23,376 bases of DNA from DASXSB01 sp036506275. GTDB taxonomy: Bacteria > Methylomirabilota > Methylomirabilia > Rokubacteriales > CSP1-6. The stretch lies in the NCBI GenBank assembly GCA_036506275.1, contig DASXSB010000037.1, positions 1-23,376 on the forward strand, in the 5' to 3' direction. A program made the translations under genes and the position numbers. The notes beneath the pieces are model-generated. The model saw nothing but the letters and a program-made list of their open reading frames with translations, was not told the DNA's origin and did not search any database. Positions 14,857 through 22,155 of the stretch are shown one piece after another. Each line of letters starts with the position of its first letter. Position 1 is the first letter of the stretch.

Positions 14857-16386
14857 ATGGATGCCAAGCCGAAGCGGCTGGTCTGGATCATGATGGCGGG
14901 CAACCTGCTCGGCGCCGTCATCACGCAGCTCTACTTCTCGTTCATCGACTACACGCCGGGGAGCGCTGTCCGCGGCCTCGGGTGGGCGGAAATCGCCTTC
15001 TTCGTCGTCGGCTTCGCCGGCGTGGGAGGCCTCGGCCTGGTGCTCGGTCGCCGCTGGAGTCGACCGGTCACGGCCGCCCGCGAAGGCCTCGCCGTCACCC
15101 CGCTCGCCCGGCGCCGCGCGCTGCTGCTCCCGTACGCGCTCGCGGGTTTCACGGCGGTGGGCTGGGCGCTGGCGGGGCTCGTGTGGGGGGTGATCTGGCC
15201 GCTCATCGACGGCACCTTCTCGATGACGAACTCGCTTCGCTCGATCTTCGGCATCACGTGCATCGCCGGCACGATCACGACCGCCTTCATCTTCCTCACC
15301 ACCGAGCGCCGGTGGCGACCGACGCTCGCCGCCCTCTTCCCGGAAGGCGGCGCCGATGCCGTGGCCGGCGTGCCGCGCTTCCCCGTCCGGGCCCGTCTCC
15401 TCCTCATCTTCGTGGTCACGAGCGTGGTGCCGCTGCTCCTCCTCGGCGTGCTCGCCTACACACGGGCATCGGCTCTCGTCGGCGCCGACCGCACCACCGC
15501 CGACGCCCTCGTGGGAAACCTGCTCGTGCTCATCGTTTTCCTGCTCGCGGTGGGCACGGTCGCCGTCATCGGCCTCTCGGTGTTCGTCTCCGCGAGCGTG
15601 GCGGCGCCGCTGCGCGCCGTCCAGGGCGCCATGGCGGAGGTCGAGCGCGGCAATCTGGCCGCGCGCTGCGCCGTCGTCACCAACGACGAGCTGGGCGCCG
15701 TCGCCGAGGGATTCAATCGGATGGTGCACGGCTTGCGGGAGCGCGAGCGCCTGCGAGAGACCTTCGGTCAGTACGTCACCCCCGAAATCCGTGACGAGAT
15801 CCTCGCCGGTCGCGTCGCGCTCGATGGCGCGCTCTCCGAGGTCACGATCCTGTTCGCGGACCTGCGCGACTTCACGACGTGGGTGGAAGGCAACGACCCG
15901 CGCGAGATCCTGCGCGATTTGAATGCGTACTTCAGCGCCATGGAGGGCGCCATCCGTCGCCACGGAGGCCTCGTACTGCAGTACATCGGTGACGAGATCG
16001 AGGCCGTGTTCGGCGCGCCCGTGCCTGCCCTCACCCACGCCGACATGGCGGTGGCGGCCGCGGTGGAGATGCGCACGCGTCTCGCCGCCTGGAACGAGGA
16101 GCGCCGGCGCGCAGGGAAGGCGCCGATCCGGCATGGCATCGGGATCCACACGGGCATGGTGATCGCCGGCAACGTCGGAAGCGCCGAGCGCCGCTCCTAT
16201 GCCCTGGTCGGTGACCCCGTGAACCTGGCCTCGCGCATCCAGGGCCTCACCAGGGAGCTGGGCGCGGAGATCCTCATCAGCGGGGAAACGCGCAAGCGGC
16301 TCACCGAGCCCCTCGATCTCGTCGGGCTCCCCGCCGTCAGGGTCAAGGGCAAGGCGGAAGAAGTCGAGGTGTACCGGCTGCCCTGA
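14857..16386 (+). CDS. Six-TM HAMP class III adenylate/guanylate cyclase
   Basis: This 509-residue membrane protein has about six hydrophobic helices (near 10-29, 44-63, 91-115, 129-148, 180-202, 222-246). A HAMP linker (about 247-300) has PLRAVQGAMAEVERGNLAAR, and the class III cyclase domain (about 325-509) makes cAMP or cGMP. Metal-binding Asp335 (ILFADLRDFT) and Asp379 (YIGDE) are present, as are Asp453 and transition-state Asn456 and Arg460 in VGDPVNLASR. The usual substrate-specifying Lys before the second metal Asp is Gln375. The architecture matches the mycobacterial Rv1318c/Rv3645-type cyclases. The start is fixed by GGAGG five bases upstream of the ATG. It is transcribed away from the hydratase/dehydrogenase. 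Confidence 0.93.
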   Translation: MDAKPKRLVWIMMAGNLLGAVITQLYFSFIDYTPGSAVRGLGWAEIAFFVVGFAGVGGLGLVLGRRWSRPVTAAREGLAVTPLARRRALLLPYALAGFTAVGWALAGLVWGVIWPLIDGTFSMTNSLRSIFGITCIAGTITTAFIFLTTERRWRPTLAALFPEGGADAVAGVPRFPVRARLLLIFVVTSVVPLLLLGVLAYTRASALVGADRTTADALVGNLLVLIVFLLAVGTVAVIGLSVFVSASVAAPLRAVQGAMAEVERGNLAARCAVVTNDELGAVAEGFNRMVHGLRERERLRETFGQYVTPEIRDEILAGRVALDGALSEVTILFADLRDFTTWVEGNDPREILRDLNAYFSAMEGAIRRHGGLVLQYIGDEIEAVFGAPVPALTHADMAVAAAVEMRTRLAAWNEERRRAGKAPIRHGIGIHTGMVIAGNVGSAERRSYALVGDPVNLASRIQGLTRELGAEILISGETRKRLTEPLDLVGLPAVRVKGKAEEVEVYRLP

Positions 16387-16415
16387 CGGGTGGCGGGCAC
16401 TGTCCTTGCTCCTTT

Positions 16416-16425
16416 GTCCTAGGAC
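16416..16425. promoter_or_regulatory. 10-bp palindrome upstream of the Gly/Pro-rich gene pair
   Basis: GTCCTAGGAC is a perfect palindrome 20 bp upstream of the ATG at 16446. TGTCCT also occurs at 16401-16406, 14 bp before the copy that starts this palindrome. It may be an operator. Confidence 0.25.
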
Positions 16426-16445
16426 CGCTCGCAAGGAGGTTCCCG

Positions 16446-16895
16446 ATGAAGGTGTTGCAAACGGTGGCTATGATCATGGTCGTAACGGGAGTGGCCGTCG
16501 GTCCCGCGCTCGCGGCGGGGGCCGGCGCAGGAGCGGGCACCGGGAGTGCCTCGGGATCGGTTGGATCGGGGACGATGAGTCCCGTTCCCAACGCCGGCAC
16601 CGCGGCGGGCACCGGTGGCACGGCGGGTAAGCCGGGTACGCCGGGCGTTCCGAACACGGCGCCGGGCGTGACGGACTCCAACGACGTGCCGTCCGCCAGT
16701 CCACGATCGACGCTGCCGTCGACGACCGATCCGCGGACCGGTCTGCCGACGACGACGCCGTCGACGACGACCGATGGGAACATCGATCCGGCCACGGGCC
16801 GGCCGATCCGACCGGGCGATCCGCGGCTCCCCGGTGGACGCGTAGAGTCGCCGACCGGCAGCGTCCCGGCACCGGTGCCGGCGCCGACCCGGTAG
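16446..16895 (+). CDS. Secreted Gly/Pro/Thr-rich low-complexity protein
   Basis: This 149-residue protein has a clear signal peptide (MKVLQTVAMIMVV..., cleavage probably after ALA at about 21-23). The mature part is almost entirely Gly, Ala, Pro, Ser and Thr, first Gly-rich (GAGAGAGTGSASGSVGSG), then Pro/Thr-rich (PSTTDPRTGLPTTTPSTTTD), ending in PAPTR. No domain or Cys is present. It is probably an exported disordered protein, perhaps associated with the cell wall. I do not recognise the family. The strong AAGGAGG at 16433-16439 supports the start and real expression. The next gene is a diverged relative 26 bp downstream. Confidence 0.75.
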   Translation: MKVLQTVAMIMVVTGVAVGPALAAGAGAGAGTGSASGSVGSGTMSPVPNAGTAAGTGGTAGKPGTPGVPNTAPGVTDSNDVPSASPRSTLPSTTDPRTGLPTTTPSTTTDGNIDPATGRPIRPGDPRLPGGRVESPTGSVPAPVPAPTR

Positions 16896-16921
16896 CGGCG
16901 CGGAAATTCTGGAGGCGAAAC

Positions 16922-17362
16922 ATGCGCAAAGCGTTCGTCATCATGCTCGGGCTCGCCGCCCCCACGGCCGCCGCGACGCCCGTGTTCGCACGCGGCGACG
17001 TCCCCGCCGGCGTAACCGGCAGCATTGGAACCGGCAGCGGTATGGGCACGGGCGCGACGAGCGGAGTCATCCGTGGCGGCTCCGTAACGGGAGCGACGCC
17101 GGGAGTCACGCGGCGCGACGAGTCCACGCAGAATCCGCAGAACCTGCCGGCCATGCCCGACACGCCGACGACCATCGATCGCCAGACCGGGTTGTCGACG
17201 GCGCCGTCAGCGGCGCCGTCAACACGGGAGCCGCAGGATCCGCGCGAGGCGCTGAGTCCTCGCGTGCGGGCCCGGCAATCAGCCCCCAACACGGCGCCGC
17301 CGGACGCGATACCACCGAGCGGCAACGTCACCGCGCCCGCGGCGCCGCGGCCGACGCGCTGA
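16922..17362 (+). CDS. Secreted Gly/Pro/Thr-rich protein, paralogue of the preceding gene
   Basis: This 146-residue protein has a signal peptide ending near VFA (about residues 22-24). The mature part is Gly/Thr-rich (TGSIGTGSGMGTGATSGVIRGG), then Pro/Ala/Arg-rich, and ends APRPTR, close to the APTR end of the preceding protein. Both share the composition, length and a DPRTGLP/DRQTGLS-like segment, so they look like a tandem duplication that has diverged. GGAGG seven bases before the ATG fixes the start. The function is unknown. The unit ends in the strong hairpin at 17367-17397. Confidence 0.7.
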   Translation: MRKAFVIMLGLAAPTAAATPVFARGDVPAGVTGSIGTGSGMGTGATSGVIRGGSVTGATPGVTRRDESTQNPQNLPAMPDTPTTIDRQTGLSTAPSAAPSTREPQDPREALSPRVRARQSAPNTAPPDAIPPSGNVTAPAAPRPTR

Positions 17363-17366
17363 CGGA

Positions 17367-17397
17367 ACGGGCGGCGGTGGCCACCACCGTCGCCCGT
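17367..17397 (+). terminator. Strong hairpin after the Gly/Pro-rich gene pair
   Basis: ACGGGCGGCGGTGG pairs with CCACCGTCGCCCGT around the loop CCA: 14 base pairs including one G-T wobble. It begins 4 bp after the stop at 17362. No T-run follows, so it may terminate or stabilise RNA without one. It also lies just upstream of egtB and could act as an attenuator there. Confidence 0.55.
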
Positions 17398-17423
17398 CCT
17401 CGAGTCCGAACACAGGAGAGAGT

Positions 17424-18674
17424 ATGCTCGCACGCTACCGGGCCATTCGGCGAACGACGGAGGCGCTCTGTGCGCCGCTCGCGGCCGAGGACTACGTCGT
17501 GCAAGCGATGCCCGACGTGAGTCCCGCCAAGTGGCACCTCGCGCACACCACGTGGTTCTTCGAAACGTTCGTCCTCGCGCCTTACCTCTCCGGATACGAG
17601 CCGCTCGACGCGCGCTATCACCACCTCTTCAACTCCTACTATCAAAGCGTGGGACGCCCGTTCCCGCGGCCGGAGCGCGGCCACCTCTCGCGGCCAACTG
17701 TTGCCGACGTCTACGCGTATCGCGCGCACGTCGACAAGGCGATGGCGACGCTGCTCGACGCCGACCGCGCCGTCGCGCCCGACTTCGACGCCATCGTGGA
17801 GCTCGGCCTCAATCACGAGCAGCAGCACCAGGAGCTCATCGTCACCGACCTCAAGTACAACCTCGGCATCAATCCGCTCGCTCCCGCCTACCAGACACGG
17901 CCGATCCCGCGCGCCGCGCGGGCGGCGCCGCTGACGTTCGTCGACTTCACGGGCAGGAGAGTGGCGATCGGTCACGACGGCGCCGGCTTCGCGTTCGACA
18001 ACGAGCGTCCGCGCCACAACGTGTGGCTGGCGCCCTATCGGCTTGCCTCGCGGCTGGTCACGAACGGCGAATACATCGAGTTCATGGAGGCGGGCGGCTA
18101 CGCGCGTCCCGAGCTGTGGCTGTCCGATGGCTGGGCGACCGTGCAGGCGCAGGGCTGGGAGGCGCCCCTCTACTGGCAACGCGCCGACAGCGGATGGCGA
18201 GCCTTCACGCTGTCCGGCCTCGACGCCATCGACGAGCACGCGCCCGTGATCCACGTGTCGTACTACGAGGCGGATGCGTACGCGCGCTGGCGCGGGGCGC
18301 GCCTGCCCACCGAGGCCGAGTGGGAGCACGTCGCCCACGACCGACCGCTCACCGGTAATTTCCTCGAGTCCGGGATCCTGCATGCGGTGCCCGCGGACGA
18401 CGCGGAGGTGGCGCAGCTCTTCGGCGACGCGTGGGAGTGGACGCAGAGCGCCTACGCTCCCTATCCCGGATTCCGACCGCTGCCGGGCGCGGTCGGCGAG
18501 TACAACGGCAAGTTCATGGTGAGCCAGCTCGTCCTGCGCGGTGGCTCGTGCGCCACGCCGCAGTCGCACATTCGCGCAACGTACCGCAACTTCTTCCCGC
18601 CGGGAGCGCGCTGGCAATTCAGCGGCATCCGCCTCGCCGCGGACGCGGGCAGCGGCGTCGCCGCGGACGCCTGA
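17424..18674 (+). CDS. egtB: Ergothioneine biosynthesis protein EgtB (hercynine sulfoxide-forming oxygenase)
   Basis: This is a 416-residue non-haem iron enzyme. The N-terminal DinB-like helical domain carries the iron site: WHLAH (37-41) and NHEQQH (130-135), giving the His triad of the family. The C-terminal half is a formylglycine-generating-enzyme/sulfatase-modifying domain (about 165-410), with LPTEAEWEH, FGDAWEWTQS, QLVLRGGSC and FSGIRLA motifs. It joins a thiol (gamma-glutamylcysteine or cysteine) to hercynine with oxygen. Without egtA or egtC here, the thiol donor cannot be decided. ATG 17424 has AGGAGA just upstream. egtD follows after 8 bp. Confidence 0.93.
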   Translation: MLARYRAIRRTTEALCAPLAAEDYVVQAMPDVSPAKWHLAHTTWFFETFVLAPYLSGYEPLDARYHHLFNSYYQSVGRPFPRPERGHLSRPTVADVYAYRAHVDKAMATLLDADRAVAPDFDAIVELGLNHEQQHQELIVTDLKYNLGINPLAPAYQTRPIPRAARAAPLTFVDFTGRRVAIGHDGAGFAFDNERPRHNVWLAPYRLASRLVTNGEYIEFMEAGGYARPELWLSDGWATVQAQGWEAPLYWQRADSGWRAFTLSGLDAIDEHAPVIHVSYYEADAYARWRGARLPTEAEWEHVAHDRPLTGNFLESGILHAVPADDAEVAQLFGDAWEWTQSAYAPYPGFRPLPGAVGEYNGKFMVSQLVLRGGSCATPQSHIRATYRNFFPPGARWQFSGIRLAADAGSGVAADA

Positions 18675-18682
18675 GGGCGACG

Positions 18683-19654
18683 ATGCCATTTCATCTCGAC
18701 GCGCACCGGGCGCCCGATGCGCGACACCGCGAGCTTGCGGCCGACGTCCGCCGCGGTCTCGGCGGCCGCATGAAGGCACTGCCGCCCAAGCACTTCTACG
18801 ACGACGCCGGATCCGCGCTCTTCGAGGAGATCACGCGCCTGCCCGAGTACTACCTCACCCGCGCCGAGCAGGGATTGCTGGGCGACTGCGCCTCCGACGT
18901 CGTCGAGCGCGCGCGGCCGGGCGAGATCGTCGAGCTAGGAGCGGGCGGCGTGGCCAAGGTCTCCACGCTGCTGGGAGCGCAGAATCACGGCGCCGCCGAT
19001 ATGCGCTACGTGCCGATCGACGTCGACGGCGAGGCCATCACGCGCGCGGCGCGGGCGCTGCTCGAAGCATTTCCGTCGCTCACCGTGCACGGTGTGGTCG
19101 GCGATTTCGAGCGCGACCTCGGCCACCTGCCCGCCGCCACCACGCGGCGGCTCGTCACGTTCTTCGGCAGCACGATCGGCAACCTCGACGCCCCCGCACG
19201 TCATCGTCTGCTCACGGCCGTGCGTAAGCTGCTGGAGAAAGGCGATCGCTTCCTGGTCGGGGTCGACCTCGTGAAGGACCGCGCCGTGCTGGAAGCCGCC
19301 TACAACGACGCCGCCGGCGTCACGGCGGAGTTCAACCGCAACGTCCTCCGCGTCGTCAACCGCGCCCTCCACGCCGACTTCGAGCCGTCGCGCTTCCGAC
19401 ACCGCGCCTTCTACAACGACGGCAAGGCGCGGATCGAGATGCACCTCGTCGCGGACACCCCGCAGCGTGTGCACGTCCGGGACCTCGACATGAAGGTCGA
19501 GGTAGAGGAAGGGGAGACGATCTGGACGGAGAGCTCGTACAAGTTCACGCCGGACGGCGTGCGGCGGATGCTGGGCGACGCCAACCTCGAGCTCGAACAG
19601 TGGTACACCGATCCCGAGAACCGCGTCGGCCTCGCCCTCGCCGCCGCCGCGTGA
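18683..19654 (+). CDS. egtD: L-histidine N-alpha-methyltransferase EgtD
   Basis: This is a 323-residue SAM-dependent methyltransferase of normal family length that makes hercynine, the EgtB substrate, by three methylations of histidine. The SAM site is VELGAGGVAKVSTLL (83-97). Family motifs are KHFYDDAGSALFEEITRLPE (36-55), FFGSTIGNLDA (160-170), VGVDLVKDRAVLEAAYNDAA (192-211) and ETIWTESSYKFT (278-289). The last holds the Glu and Ser that bind the histidine substrate. The ATG is 8 bp after egtB with a GAGGG ribosome site. The stop overlaps the next gene by GTGA. Confidence 0.95.
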   Translation: MPFHLDAHRAPDARHRELAADVRRGLGGRMKALPPKHFYDDAGSALFEEITRLPEYYLTRAEQGLLGDCASDVVERARPGEIVELGAGGVAKVSTLLGAQNHGAADMRYVPIDVDGEAITRAARALLEAFPSLTVHGVVGDFERDLGHLPAATTRRLVTFFGSTIGNLDAPARHRLLTAVRKLLEKGDRFLVGVDLVKDRAVLEAAYNDAAGVTAEFNRNVLRVVNRALHADFEPSRFRHRAFYNDGKARIEMHLVADTPQRVHVRDLDMKVEVEEGETIWTESSYKFTPDGVRRMLGDANLELEQWYTDPENRVGLALAAAA

Positions 19655-20424
19655 CGGTCCCCACTCCGCGCACGCTGTACGTCCACGACGACTTGCTGCC
19701 CGCGCTGAGCGCGCGCTTCGGCGACGACGCGGCCGCGACCAAGCTCGCGCGCGAGCTGCTCACCGACGTCGCCGGTGACGGCAGCAGGGTGGTGCTGCTC
19801 TCGCTCGAGAGCCAGCTCGGCGCTCTCATCGCGCTCGGTCAGCACGCGCCGTTCGACGCCGCCGTCGGGATCGCGGGCGCGGGCGAGCGGGTGGCCCGCC
19901 AGCTCCATGCACGGACCGGGTGGTTTCCGGTGATCCACGGGGTGGAGGTCACGCGTCTCGAAGCGGCCGACGGCGGTTACGTTCTCGACACGCCCCGGCG
20001 CCCCGCCCTCGCGGCCCAGCTCTCGGCGCTCGATCTCCACGGGCGCGTGGCCATCGTGGACGACACCGTGTATTCCGGCCTCACGATGCGAGCGGTGGTG
20101 TCGGCGCTTCCCGCCGGCGTGCAGGCGCGCGCGCACGCGTTCTGTCTGCGCGGTGTCGCCGACGGCATCGCCACCGTCGCCGCCCTCTGCCCGATCTCGG
20201 CCGGGTTCGTCGCGACGGGACGGATGGACCACGACGTCAGCTTCATCAATGCGAGCGGCCTCGTGCGGCGCGGCGCCATCCGCCGCGCCGGCGCCGCTCC
20301 CCTGGCGTTCTTCGAGCGCCCGGAGTGGCTACGCGCGTGGTTCCCCGGGCGCGACGCCACCGTTCTCCGCCTCTGTCGCGATCTCCACGCCGTCCTGGAG
20401 GACACCGGGCTCGGCGATCTCTGA
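19651..20424 (+). CDS. Phosphoribosyltransferase-like protein coupled to egtD
   Basis: This 257-residue protein has one clear motif, VAIVDDTVYSGLTM (133-146). It is the acidic PRPP-binding loop of type I phosphoribosyltransferases (two Asp followed by T/S-G-x-T). A hydrophobic strand precedes it and GFVATGRMDHDVSFINASG follows. The N-terminal hood region is not recognisable. The GTG at 19651 overlaps the egtD stop, so the gene is translationally coupled to the ergothioneine operon. Its role there is unknown: it could be a true PRTase acting on a base or imidazole, a PRPP sensor, or unrelated. It is not HisG by length or motif. The stretch before the GTG (from 19600) is shared with egtD and is not used. 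Confidence 0.75.
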   Translation: MTVPTPRTLYVHDDLLPALSARFGDDAAATKLARELLTDVAGDGSRVVLLSLESQLGALIALGQHAPFDAAVGIAGAGERVARQLHARTGWFPVIHGVEVTRLEAADGGYVLDTPRRPALAAQLSALDLHGRVAIVDDTVYSGLTMRAVVSALPAGVQARAHAFCLRGVADGIATVAALCPISAGFVATGRMDHDVSFINASGLVRRGAIRRAGAAPLAFFERPEWLRAWFPGRDATVLRLCRDLHAVLEDTGLGDL

Positions 20425-20479
20425 GTCGCTTGCGACACCGCATCGCCGAGCCGGTCACGCAGGCGCGGCGAGCGACGGC

Positions 20480-20485
20480 TACACT
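20480..20485 (+). promoter_or_regulatory. Putative -10 box for leaderless transcription of the metalloprotease
   Basis: TACACT lies exactly 7 nt before the GTG at 20493, with no purine-rich ribosome site. The box-to-start distance equals that of the ClpP-like and molybdopterin genes. No -35 match is seen. Confidence 0.4.
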
Positions 20486-20492
20486 GGGTGGC

Positions 20493-21134
20493 GTGATCGT
20501 CCGGCTCTTCGCATTCGCCGTTCTGATCGTGGTGGGGCTGGCGCCCACGGCCGTCAGCGCGTCGGACTCAGCGCTCTCCGGCGCCGAGGGTCACCCCCGC
20601 GCACGCTTCCCGCTCGCGCTCTACGCGCCGCCGCACGACGACGCCGCGCTCCAGAACGCGGTCACGCGCGCGGTGCGGGACTGGAACATGGTCTTCCAGG
20701 AGGCGCTCGGGCGGCCGGCCTTCACGGAGGTGGCGCGGCCGGAGGAGGCGGCGGTGGCGGTCGCGTTCGCGGCGACGCTGGCGTCGGGAGCGATGGGTGT
20801 GACATTTCTGGAGACCGATGGCGCCGGCTTGATCCAGCTCCCCGTGCGCGTGGTACTGGCGGAGCCGGAAGGGCGCGGCCGCACGACCCGTGACGTCGTG
20901 CTCTATCAGGTGGCGGCGCACGAGCTCGGGCACGCGCTCGGACTGCCTCACTCGCGGGATCCGCGCTCGATCATGTGTTGCGTCGACGGCAGCATCGACT
21001 TCACCGATCCACGCGTGCGCGAGGCCTACATCGAGGCGCGGCGCAATCCTGATCTCACGTCCGTGCGCGGCGAGCTGATCTCTCACTACGAGCGCTTCTG
21101 GCGTCAGCACGGCGAGGACGTGCCGAGCCGCTGA
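20493..21134 (+). CDS. Secreted matrixin-type zinc metalloprotease
   Basis: This 213-residue protein starts with a signal peptide (IVRLFAFAVLIVVGLAPTAVSA, likely cut near 23). The zinc site is HELGHALGLPH (143-153), the full HExxHxxGxxH motif of metzincins. It is followed by SIMCC, whose Met161 is the likely Met-turn, as in matrixins. The preceding region (DWNMVFQEALGRPAFTEVA) matches the matrixin N-terminal helix. The mature size, about 190 residues, is small but complete for a single catalytic domain; no pro-domain Cys switch is seen. The GTG at 20493 is chosen because the signal peptide begins there and the TACACT box is 7 nt upstream. It is convergent with the desaturase, with 3 bp between stops. 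Confidence 0.85.
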   Translation: MIVRLFAFAVLIVVGLAPTAVSASDSALSGAEGHPRARFPLALYAPPHDDAALQNAVTRAVRDWNMVFQEALGRPAFTEVARPEEAAVAVAFAATLASGAMGVTFLETDGAGLIQLPVRVVLAEPEGRGRTTRDVVLYQVAAHELGHALGLPHSRDPRSIMCCVDGSIDFTDPRVREAYIEARRNPDLTSVRGELISHYERFWRQHGEDVPSR

Positions 21135-21137
21135 GCG

Positions 21138-22103
21138 TCAGATGAGCTGGGGGCGGCCTCCACCCTCGCGGCGTGACGTCTCCGCCGCCGCCGATGCCGC
21201 CCGCCTGAGGACGTCGCCGTAGCCGGCCTGGATCTCCATGCGAGGTCCGTAGCCCTTCGCGAGGAGGAGGCGGTGGGCGGCGGGGAGCCGCCAGCACGGC
21301 ACGAACAGGAACAGATGATGCTCGAGGTGATAGTTGACGCGATACGGCGCGAGCACGAGCCGCACGAGCCAGCCCGCGCGCGTCGTCCGCGTGTTCTGCA
21401 GCGGATCGTCGTTGTCCGTCACCACCGCGTGCTCGGCGATGTTCCGAACGCGCACGATGAGCTGGTACCACGTCGCGATCGGCAGGAGCCACAGCAGCAG
21501 GTAGAGGTACCAGTAGCCGGCGGTGACGAGAATGCCCGCCATCACGAGGTTGACGGCGAGGGCGGCGCCGAGGCGCGCGCGGAAGCGACGAAGACGCTCG
21601 GACCACGGCCGCCCCCCCGGTCCCAGCGCGTCCTGCACCTGCATCCGCCGGCGCTGGAAGAACGTCCGCCCCGTGAGGTCGCGCACGAACTTCCGCCGCA
21701 GGCTGGCGCGCGTGATCGGAAACGGCGCCGAAAGCACGAGGTCGGGATCGTCCGCCTGCTGCGTCAGGCGATGGTGCTTCAGGTGGTACGGACGGTACGC
21801 GTCCATGTCGGTCGCGACCGGATACGCGCACAGCCACCGCCCCACCGAGTCGTTCAGACGGCGACTACGGAAGAGGAGGCCATGGGCGGCGTCGTGCATG
21901 AGGATCGCGAGCCCGAGCTGCCGCCCACCCACGACCACGATGCCGACGAGCAACGTGAGCGGATTCGGCCACAGCGCGAAGAGCGCCATCGCGGCCGCGA
22001 CCAGACCCCACGCATGAGCAACCAGCAGCGCGCCCACCACGTTCGACCGCCGCCGCAGCCGCCCGATCTCGTCGTCGGTCAGGAACTCGCGCGCGTTGAC
22101 CAT
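21138..22103 (-). CDS. Membrane fatty-acid desaturase
   Basis: This 321-residue integral membrane di-iron enzyme has the three histidine boxes: HDAAH (70-74), HLKHH (107-111) and HLEHH (259-263), plus NIAEHA (221-226). Hydrophobic segments are near 23-45, 50-70 and 180-215. The pattern fits the FA_desaturase family, which oxidises acyl chains or carotenoid rings. The sequence is closer to lipid desaturases than to carotenoid hydroxylases, but the substrate is not decided. ATG 22103 is preferred; a GTG 15 bp upstream (22118) is in the same frame. Neither has a good ribosome site. A 52-bp gap separates it from the HMGCS-like fusion upstream. Confidence 0.9.
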   Translation of the reverse strand: MVNAREFLTDDEIGRLRRRSNVVGALLVAHAWGLVAAAMALFALWPNPLTLLVGIVVVGGRQLGLAILMHDAAHGLLFRSRRLNDSVGRWLCAYPVATDMDAYRPYHLKHHRLTQQADDPDLVLSAPFPITRASLRRKFVRDLTGRTFFQRRRMQVQDALGPGGRPWSERLRRFRARLGAALAVNLVMAGILVTAGYWYLYLLLWLLPIATWYQLIVRVRNIAEHAVVTDNDDPLQNTRTTRAGWLVRLVLAPYRVNYHLEHHLFLFVPCWRLPAAHRLLLAKGYGPRMEIQAGYGDVLRRAASAAAETSRREGGGRPQLI

Positions 22104-22155
22104 GCCGTAGTGTCTCACAGCGCCGGCGCCGGCCGCCTTCGGGCCGTGGGAAAAC

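Noticed and set aside
14788..16434. 548-codon minus-strand frame opposite the nucleotide cyclase
   Set aside because: It is rich in Glu/Arg/His/Ala with no family motif, and the opposite strand has a complete cyclase with TM and HAMP regions.
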